Below, in pieces: positions 40,030 to 46,106 of a stretch of 46,106 nucleotides of DNA. Position numbers and translations under genes: made by a program. Numbering within the stretch: the first letter of the stretch is position 1; each line of letters begins with the position of its first letter. This stretch comes from Bacteroidales bacterium (GTDB taxonomy: Bacteria; Bacteroidota; Bacteroidia; Bacteroidales; Bacteroidaceae), in assembly GCA_030532685.1 (NCBI GenBank), contig JAUNKN010000016.1, positions 1-46,106 of the forward strand. Direction: 5' to 3'. Under the pieces are notes generated by a model, which saw only the letters and a program-made list of their open reading frames with translations, was not told where the DNA came from and did no database searches.

Positions 40030-43000
40030 TTAGAACGTTATGCGCAATCCGAAGGTATAGGAAGGACGTAAAGAAAGGGCCGTGTTGATAGAGAAGCCTG
40101 TTTGCGTAGGATCCTGTCCTTCAAGTTCGGAAGACTTAACTGTAAACACGTTGCTAACAGAAGCGTCGAGAGACAGATTGCTAAAAGGTAAGTTTTTGAG
40201 CAAGCGACTTGGGAACTGGTAGCGCAGCGACACTTGAGAAAGACGGAGATAGCTACCAGAAACGACGCGAGCGTCAGAATGGTCATACATCATCCAGTAG
40301 TTGTCCGCAAAAGGTTTGAAGCCCTGAATAGCTACAGGAGTACGACCACTCCAGTGGTAACGATTTTCGTTCCATACTGGATCGCTGGGAGAGATGAGCG
40401 AAGGATAAGAAGTATATTTCTCATCACCAGGTTTTAGCCAACGTTGAGTAAACTCTTTGCGCACGTTGTTTTCCGAAGAAACACCATCTAAGATATCTTT
40501 ATAGAGGGCAAAGCGGCGAATCTTATTGCCCAAAGAATAATTGAAGCTGGTGGATAGCGTGAATTGTTTATAGCGCAATGTTGAATAGAAACCACCAGAG
40601 AGATAAGGCTCGCGACTACCACTATTTGTTCCTACGAGCTCCATAATGGAGCCCAGTGTTTTCCCCTCAAGCAAATGACGACGGTCGGCATAATCATCGA
40701 AGAGGGGCATACCATTGTTGGGATTCAGCCCCAAGAATTGATAGGAGTAGAAGGTTCCGATAGGTTGGCCATCAATAATCGCTGTTCCTCCAAGATAGTC
40801 GGTCAGGTTATAGTCGTTAGCACTCTTACTCTCTACTTTGTTGTAAACTACAGAATAGTTGGTCGAGATGTACCAAGACCAATCGCGCGTTTTGATGGGG
40901 TAAGCTGAGAGCGAGATGCTAAAGCCGCGATTGAAAATGTCTGAACCATTCATCACGTATTGCGTAACCCCATTCACGGGGGAAACCTCAACATTGTTGA
41001 AAGCATCCTTCGTGTGCTTGTAATAAGCCTCTGCTCCAAAAGTGAGACGATAATCGAAGAGGGCGGCATCAATGCCAACGTTCCATTGGTCCGTTTGCTC
41101 CCAGCGAAGATTGGGATTGGGCAGAGCGAATACAGTAGAGGTGTTTTCGACATAATAGGTATCTACACTTCCTTGACGCAGGAGCAGGTTGGGAGTTTGA
41201 TTGTCCACCATATTGCCCGTCTTACCAAAAGAGGTGCGTAGGCGCAAGTCATTGACCATACGATTTTCTTTCAAGAAAGTATCGCCAATGTTCCACATTC
41301 CAGAGATAGACCATACAGGAAGGAACTTTTCGTTGGAACGAGAACCAAACTTGTTACTGGCATCAAAACGTCCATTCAAGCTGATAGAGGCATAGGTACT
41401 ATAAGCATAAGACGCAATGGCATATCCAGACAAACGATGCGTCTTGTCGGCGCGAAGGGTAGGGTGATTATGAGCTAAGAACGAAGCATAGTGAGGAAAC
41501 TTTTCTACTTCTTCCTTCGTCATGTTCACATACTTCATACCACGCTCCTTGAAGAATCCACGTGTTTGTTCGCTGTATCCGTCCGTGTTGGAGGTGTTCA
41601 TTTCGGCACCGACCGAAGCACTGACCATGTGTTTGCGATCCGCACCAATGTTCTGGCGGAAGTTGGTTTGTAGGCGCAAAGTGAAGTTTTCGTTCACGCT
41701 GTTGTTCGTGTTGTAAACTCCACCATAGGGCAAATCACTCAAACCAAATTTTCCAGGGATGGGAGGTACTTCGACTTCACCATTGCGAAGCTGGGCTACA
41801 TAGTTTGACTTTTCGCCAAACCAAGTGTATCCATTATTGCCTGAACGCTGATAAGAAGTCGTGAATGTAGCGTCAAACCAATACTTATAACGATAAACGA
41901 GGTCGAGCGCAGCTAATACGTTGTTAGACTCATACTTATTTTCAGCGTTTGCTATTTCGTTGAGAATGTTGTAGCGATATTTGTATTCAGAGCTTTTGTC
42001 TGTCCCCACGTTATAAGCGTGACGCTGATAGTAGAAAAGCGACCCATCGTTATTGTGTGATGGAAGTGCACGTGTCGTTTGGTAAGCGTATCCCAAGGCA
42101 TCAATTTCAGAAGGCAATTGGCTCTTCTTCATCACGCTTGCATTGAGTCGGAAGTTGGCTTGAATCACATTGGCAATCTTCGTTTGCATGTTGAGTGTTG
42201 CTGTATAACGATCGTTGCCATGTGAGTGCACAACTCCTTGCTCCTTATTATAACCCATAGAGGCATAATAACGAGCTGTTTCAGAACCACCTGATAAACT
42301 TACGGTATGGTTATGGTTGAAAGTATCGTTGGTGAGTAAACCGAACCAATCGGTATTGACCGTTTCGTATCGCTGTACTTCGGCCAAGAATTGCTCATAG
42401 GTCGTTTGTCCTGTAACGAAACGATGGTAAGCCCCTTCATATCCCACCATAGTCATACGGTTGGGGAAGGTGTAGTGAAGCTCTGTGAGGTCCTTACCAA
42501 ACTGGACGCGTTCCTGGGAATTCATCAAGTAGATGTTACGGTCGCTATAGCGAGGACGAGCCGTATATTTCATCTGCGTGTTGTAGCTGATGCGAGGAGG
42601 CCCAGATTCTCCTTTCTTTGTGGTTACGACAATAACCCCATTAGCTGCACGCGTTCCATACAAAGCTGTAGCAGCAGCATCTTTGAGCACGTCTACTCGT
42701 TCAATATCTTGCGGGTTAATACCGGAAATAGCATTACCGATATAGTTGATGTAATCAGGGTCGTTCAACTGCTCATTGCTCACATCTACAGGATCGGAGA
42801 GGGGAATACCATCCAACACCCAAAGTGGCTCACGATTACCAATGATAGACGAGGTTCCACGAATACGCATACGTGCAGTGGCTCCCACTTCTCCCGAGTT
42901 TTGCATGAACACCATGTCGGGCACTCTACCTTCCAAGGCTTGGTCAATGGAAGTCATGCCAGGCATGAGAATATCGTCCATTTTTAAGGAAGTGATAGAG

Positions 43001-43419
43001 CTCGTTTTTTCGCGAGTACTCACCGTGCCATATCCCGTAACGATAGCTTCTCCCAACTCCTTAGAGTTGCTTTCCAAGATAAAGTTGTATGTGGTCTTTT
43101 CTTTACGAAGTGACAACCAACTAAACTTCATTCCCAAATAGGTAGCGGTGATGCGAGCATTGCGTCCTTGCAAGGCGGCGTCTGGAACATTCAAAGTATA
43201 TTTACCTTGCGTGTCGGCCTTCACTGTATATGCTTTCTTGCCAAACATTACACGAACGGTTGCTCCATAGAGCGGGTCGCCTGCTTTGTCGACCACGGTT
43301 CCGCTGAGTGTAATCTCCTTTCCCTGTGGCGTTTGAGCCACAGCGGCGACGTTGACGCCCATAGCAGCTACAACGATGCTACTCACGAGCGTTGTCCTCC
43401 ACTGATTTTCGATTGTCAT
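40030..43419 (-). CDS. SusC/RagA-family TonB-linked outer-membrane transporter
   Basis: This 1129-residue receptor has a signal peptide (about residues 1-29), a carboxypeptidase-regulatory-like domain (LSGTVVDKAGDPLYGATVRV, about residues 38-57), a SusC plug domain (RGTSSIIGNREPLWVLDGIP; DAAATALYGTRAANGVIVVTTK) and a long beta barrel ending in GLRITF. It imports nutrients across the outer membrane with SusD, driven by TonB. Neighbouring genes encode a retropepsin, thioredoxins and lipoproteins rather than glycosidases. Peptides, as for RagAB, are thus a reasonable guess; this is inference. It is the first gene of a six-gene operon with a promoter at 43513-43544 and a hairpin in its leader. 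Confidence 0.96.
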   Translation of the reverse strand: MTIENQWRTTLVSSIVVAAMGVNVAAVAQTPQGKEITLSGTVVDKAGDPLYGATVRVMFGKKAYTVKADTQGKYTLNVPDAALQGRNARITATYLGMKFSWLSLRKEKTTYNFILESNSKELGEAIVTGYGTVSTREKTSSITSLKMDDILMPGMTSIDQALEGRVPDMVFMQNSGEVGATARMRIRGTSSIIGNREPLWVLDGIPLSDPVDVSNEQLNDPDYINYIGNAISGINPQDIERVDVLKDAAATALYGTRAANGVIVVTTKKGESGPPRISYNTQMKYTARPRYSDRNIYLMNSQERVQFGKDLTELHYTFPNRMTMVGYEGAYHRFVTGQTTYEQFLAEVQRYETVNTDWFGLLTNDTFNHNHTVSLSGGSETARYYASMGYNKEQGVVHSHGNDRYTATLNMQTKIANVIQANFRLNASVMKKSQLPSEIDALGYAYQTTRALPSHNNDGSLFYYQRHAYNVGTDKSSEYKYRYNILNEIANAENKYESNNVLAALDLVYRYKYWFDATFTTSYQRSGNNGYTWFGEKSNYVAQLRNGEVEVPPIPGKFGLSDLPYGGVYNTNNSVNENFTLRLQTNFRQNIGADRKHMVSASVGAEMNTSNTDGYSEQTRGFFKERGMKYVNMTKEEVEKFPHYASFLAHNHPTLRADKTHRLSGYAIASYAYSTYASISLNGRFDASNKFGSRSNEKFLPVWSISGMWNIGDTFLKENRMVNDLRLRTSFGKTGNMVDNQTPNLLLRQGSVDTYYVENTSTVFALPNPNLRWEQTDQWNVGIDAALFDYRLTFGAEAYYKHTKDAFNNVEVSPVNGVTQYVMNGSDIFNRGFSISLSAYPIKTRDWSWYISTNYSVVYNKVESKSANDYNLTDYLGGTAIIDGQPIGTFYSYQFLGLNPNNGMPLFDDYADRRHLLEGKTLGSIMELVGTNSGSREPYLSGGFYSTLRYKQFTLSTSFNYSLGNKIRRFALYKDILDGVSSENNVRKEFTQRWLKPGDEKYTSYPSLISPSDPVWNENRYHWSGRTPVAIQGFKPFADNYWMMYDHSDARVVSGSYLRLSQVSLRYQFPSRLLKNLPFSNLSLDASVSNVFTVKSSELEGQDPTQTGFSINTALSLRPSYTFGLRITF

Positions 43420-43473
43420 TGCGTTCCTTATTATTTGATTTGACCTGTTTGCTATTTTCTCGCAGAGAGTTTC

Positions 43474-43503
43474 TCACTAAAATGAATATGTATCATTTAG
43501 TGA
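43474..43503 (-). promoter_or_regulatory. Stem-loop at the 5' end of the susC leader RNA
   Basis: An 11-bp inverted repeat with one bulged A (43474-43485 with 43493-43503) has a 7-nt loop. It starts about 10 nt past the promoter -7 box and so would be the very first structure of the transcript. It could stabilise the mRNA or be an operator at the start site. Confidence 0.6.
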
Positions 43504-43512
43504 AATATGTTG

Positions 43513-43544
43513 CAAAAATAAGCTTATTTGCACTTGTAGCCAAG
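43513..43544 (-). promoter_or_regulatory. Promoter of the SusC/SusD operon
   Basis: On the minus strand CTTG (43541-43544), a 20-nt spacer and TATTTTTG (43513-43520) match the consensus with one mismatch in the -33 box. The leader to the susC ATG at 43419 is about 87 nt. Confidence 0.65.
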
Positions 43545-43633
43545 ATATTTTATAGGAAATTTAAGGGTGTTGTATCTAAATGTAATGCTTATGTATCTTT
43601 TTGCACAGAAAGGCGTTTTTTCAAATAGAATTC

Positions 43634-43665
43634 GCCCCACCATGACAATAGAGTCGTGGTGGGGC
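43634..43665 (-). terminator. Hairpin after the outer-membrane barrel gene
   Basis: A 12-bp stem with one G-U type pair (43634-43645 with 43654-43665) has an 8-nt loop and lies 25 nt past the stop codon at 43691. The following minus-strand sequence is only moderately T-rich (GAATTCTATTTG). Confidence 0.6.
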
Positions 43666-43690
43666 AAATCTGCAATAGGCGTAGGATAGA

Positions 43691-45361
43691 TTAGAAGCGG
43701 TAACCTATCGTAAGAGAGAGTTGGCTACGATTGAAGTCTAAGTTTTGGCCTGCAATGGAGTTTTGGTTGCCAGCAGGACCCGCTGTGTCGTAAAAGAATG
43801 GATAGACTTCGGCTTTTTGCGTTTGATATTGATAGGAGAAATCTACGTAGTAATCGCTACTACGATAACCCAAACCGCAAGTGAAACGATGGGTTTCGCC
43901 AAGATTTACATAATCGGTACTCATCGTGTTGTAGAGCGAAGGGCTATCGCTGTACAAACGTCGGAAAGCTTTCTCTGAGAACGGGGAGCTAACAAAGTTG
44001 TAGCCCACACGGCCATACCATTCAGGAGCAAATCGCATTTCTGCTCCTACACGCAATGTATGCGTGTCGTTAAGCATATTGTTGATATCTGGCTGCTGCA
44101 CTTTATCGATTGTTCCGTTCGAACTATCGTAGTTCGTGTAGCCATTGCCTAAATGGCGAATTTGTCCAGTCAGATGGTCGGTGATTTCATATTCAGCGCC
44201 CAAGGCCAAACGACGACCGATGGTGGTGCCTAAACTCACATTGACCTTCCAAGGAGTGCGCATGCGATAGTCATAGTTTCGTTCTGCATCCTTCTTGATG
44301 TAGTCGTAATACTTGCCGTCTATCGTACCTCCAACAGGCGATTCCATGTACACATAATTGTTGGCACTGAGCATGTAGAAGATAGGGGTAGTCAAGGAGA
44401 GTCCTATGCGGAAAGGACTTTCGGGGAGAGGGCGCACGAGGACACCAAATTTGGCATCGACGCCTGTACCTGTCACACGTTGTTGGTGTTGCATGAGATA
44501 GGTTTTCCGCGCTCCCTCTTGGGTAGTGAAGTATTTTCCTTCGTTATTGAGCGATAGTTCTTGATATTCGGCGGCGGTATTATAATAGAGGTTATACAAA
44601 CCTATGTTTGCACCGACGTAGAAACGGTCGTTATAGTTGGCGGAGATGTTGAAATCGTAGGCCTCTATTGCTCCCCAAGTAGCACGACGCAAGTGGTAAG
44701 CTTCGGCATTGGTTTTCTCGTATCCTACCACCTTATTCTCCTTGCGTATAGGTTCAAGCAGACGAATGTCTGTAGCTAAGGCCGACATAGGAGAGGTCGC
44801 TTCAATACCTGCTTTTGTGTCGAGGTCCAAGAATCCTTGGTTAGTGCGCGCCAAGTCTACCAATTGCCATGTTTGAGAAGCGCCTGCCATAGGTGAGCCA
44901 TCGTGAGCGGCATTGGGGTTGCTCAGCGTGGGCAAACTGGCATTGTCGATATTGATGAGGTTGTGGAAATTGTGTGTTTTGCGATAGTTGAAACCTAAGT
45001 TCACAAACTTCAGGCTCTCTCCATTCACAAAGAGGGGATAAATAAAGCCCAATTGGTCTAAACTCCCTTTCCGAGAGCTTGTTCCCAAATAGTTGGCTAC
45101 ATCGCGATTGCCTAAATGGCTGAGTTTGCTTCCCGATATAGACATGTCCCCACGACGATAGAGTGCAACAGAAGCGGGGTTGGTGTTCATCGCCGAAATA
45201 TTGGCGCCCAAAGCTCCCATTGCTCCTCCCATACCTACAAAACGGGCATCTCCATTGAGGTCGCTGGCCGAAAATTGCTGTACCTTATAAATATCTTGTG
45301 CCGACAGAGGAGCGGCGCACAAGATAGCAAGGAGAGTAGTGGAATATAATTGACGTTTCAT
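43691..45361 (-). CDS. Outer-membrane beta-barrel protein, OmpP1/FadL-like
   Basis: The 556-residue protein has a signal peptide ending APLSAQ (about residue 22). The N-terminal region of the mature protein, SASDLNGDARFVGMGGAMGALG with NTNPASVALYRRGD (about residues 32-70), is the pattern of the Bacteroidetes OmpP1/FadL/TodX-like family. The C-terminus ends LTIGYRF with a terminal Phe, as expected for an outer-membrane barrel. Such proteins are often annotated as hemin receptors, but no TonB box or plug exists here. A hydrophobic-compound channel is the family-based guess. An ATG three codons upstream (45370) is also possible. It lies 65 nt after the Gly/Ser-rich gene and may be co-transcribed with it. 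Confidence 0.85.
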   Translation of the reverse strand: MKRQLYSTTLLAILCAAPLSAQDIYKVQQFSASDLNGDARFVGMGGAMGALGANISAMNTNPASVALYRRGDMSISGSKLSHLGNRDVANYLGTSSRKGSLDQLGFIYPLFVNGESLKFVNLGFNYRKTHNFHNLINIDNASLPTLSNPNAAHDGSPMAGASQTWQLVDLARTNQGFLDLDTKAGIEATSPMSALATDIRLLEPIRKENKVVGYEKTNAEAYHLRRATWGAIEAYDFNISANYNDRFYVGANIGLYNLYYNTAAEYQELSLNNEGKYFTTQEGARKTYLMQHQQRVTGTGVDAKFGVLVRPLPESPFRIGLSLTTPIFYMLSANNYVYMESPVGGTIDGKYYDYIKKDAERNYDYRMRTPWKVNVSLGTTIGRRLALGAEYEITDHLTGQIRHLGNGYTNYDSSNGTIDKVQQPDINNMLNDTHTLRVGAEMRFAPEWYGRVGYNFVSSPFSEKAFRRLYSDSPSLYNTMSTDYVNLGETHRFTCGLGYRSSDYYVDFSYQYQTQKAEVYPFFYDTAGPAGNQNSIAGQNLDFNRSQLSLTIGYRF

Positions 45362-45426
45362 TGTAATCATCTAATTTTGAAAATAATCGTAATGGGTAGT
45401 TTCGCGTCGTGACAACAGGAAGCTGA

Positions 45427-46106
45427 CTATCTACGTCCTCCCACTACACCGCTGCGGCTGGGCGAAGACGATGAGCTTCCGCCGCCAAAGCCACCGCGAC
45501 TTCCTGAGTTGAAACTTCCTCCTGAATTAAAACTACCACCAGAGCTCCTTGAGGGAGCGCTATAGGAGTTGGAAGAAGGAGTGTAAGAACGTGAAGGAGC
45601 TGTGTAGGAACCACTATTGCCTCCACGGCTTCCACCTATCACGCCACTACGAGAGGGGCTAAAAGAGGAGCCTCGCGAGTTGTCATATCCTCGAGGTGTA
45701 TCGCTTCCTCGTCTACTACGTAAGTCGTAGCTGCTTCCACTACGACCACCGAAAGCGTTACCACGTGAGTTATAGCTACCTCCAGCATTGCGAGAACCAA
45801 AGGAGTCGCCACGACCTCCAAATCCTTGGCGAGAGGCATTGGTGCCTCGAGTAGGACCATAGAACGTCATGTTGCGAGGAGCAGGACTATGCCACAAGGG
45901 ATAAACGTTCCAATCTTGATACCAAGGGTAGTAGCGACCATACCAGCCTCCCCAATTGTAGTAGGGAGAGCGCCAGCCCCAATGCCAATGAACGTAGCCA
46001 AAGGGAGAACGCCAAGGGGAGTACCAAAGGCTCCAGCCCCAGCCATCAAACCAAGGGTCATAATAGCCATACCAACTGTTCCAACCCCAGTTGCTAAACC
46101 AAGGAT
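45427..46106 (-). CDS. Low-complexity Trp/Tyr/Gly then Gly/Ser-rich protein, 5' part missing
   Basis: The frame is open to the right window edge, so the N-terminus lies outside and only the last 225 or so codons are seen. The first about 70 visible residues are rich in Trp, Tyr, Gly and Pro (for example YGYYDPWFDGWGWSLWY). They are followed by MTFYGPTRGTN and then about 140 residues of Gly, Ser and Arg with short repeats such as FNSGGSFNSGSRGGFGGG and SRSGVVGGRR at the end. The composition suggests a flexible surface or adhesion protein; no enzyme motif is seen. Function is unknown. A possible start near 45897 is a TTG inside the continuous frame and should not be used. Confidence 0.8.
   Translation of the reverse strand, partial: PWFSNWGWNSWYGYYDPWFDGWGWSLWYSPWRSPFGYVHWHWGWRSPYYNWGGWYGRYYPWYQDWNVYPLWHSPAPRNMTFYGPTRGTNASRQGFGGRGDSFGSRNAGGSYNSRGNAFGGRSGSSYDLRSRRGSDTPRGYDNSRGSSFSPSRSGVIGGSRGGNSGSYTAPSRSYTPSSNSYSAPSRSSGGSFNSGGSFNSGSRGGFGGGSSSSSPSRSGVVGGRR

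Noticed and set aside
43691-45361. Calling the barrel protein a TonB-dependent hemin receptor
   Set aside because: No plug domain or TonB-box region; the N-terminal pattern fits OmpP1/FadL-like proteins.

Overview
The window is a 46 kb chromosomal segment from a member of the Bacteroidales (phylum Bacteroidota), most likely a Porphyromonas-like organism. The evidence is a complete hmuYRSTUV haem locus, a SusC/SusD pair with an accessory lipoprotein train, a CydA/CydB/DUF4492 oxidase cluster, and gene starts without clear Shine-Dalgarno sequences. Several genes are preceded by the Bacteroidetes-type promoter TTTG-N19/20-TAnnTTTG. The genus is inference; the phylum is secure. No tRNA, rRNA, transposase, integrase or CRISPR array was seen.

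Layout. 1-3608: an acidic small protein, thioredoxin, and a fusion of a NanM-like six-blade propeller with a sodium:solute symporter. 3676-13262: the hmu operon read leftwards (hmuY, hmuR, hmuS, hmuT, hmuU, hmuV), with RNA hairpins or repeats in three of its junctions and a strong terminator at its end. 13420-16532: DUF4492-cydA-cydB, the bd-type quinol oxidase, transcribed leftwards. 16610-18626: panC-panD-nadD (CoA and NAD synthesis), rightwards from a divergent promoter. 18643-22876: the aromatic amino acid operon pheA-aminotransferase-DAHP synthase/chorismate mutase-tyrA, leftwards. 23005-25301: an EF-G paralogue lacking the catalytic histidine. 25791-27847: isochorismate synthase and a family 2 glycosyltransferase, rightwards. 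27947-32390: a Cys/His-rich small protein, a TonB-dependent receptor with a His-rich N-terminus, and two related lipoproteins, probably a metal or metal-complex uptake system. 32904-43544: a six-gene SusC/SusD operon with a metallohydrolase-like lipoprotein that lacks HExxH, a FISUMP lipoprotein, a double thioredoxin protein and a retropepsin-PDZ protein. 43634-46106: an outer-membrane beta-barrel protein and the 3' part of a low-complexity Trp/Tyr/Gly then Gly/Ser-rich protein cut by the window edge.

Most notable observation: directly upstream of pheA (22681-22876) is what reads as a complete ribosome-mediated transcription attenuator. A consensus promoter is followed by a 27-residue leader ORF, unannotated because of its size. 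Eight of its residues 4-14 are Phe or Tyr. Mutually exclusive RNA pairings follow, then an intrinsic terminator with a U tract about 30 nt before the pheA start. The operon makes exactly Phe and Tyr, so the logic is self-consistent.

Second observation: three intergenic arrays share one architecture, 15-nt palindrome-like cores separated by 6-nt spacers (exact 21-nt period). They lie at 10022-10099, 18562-18618 and 32631-32708. Two share core sequence and the third uses a different core. Their role is unknown to me.
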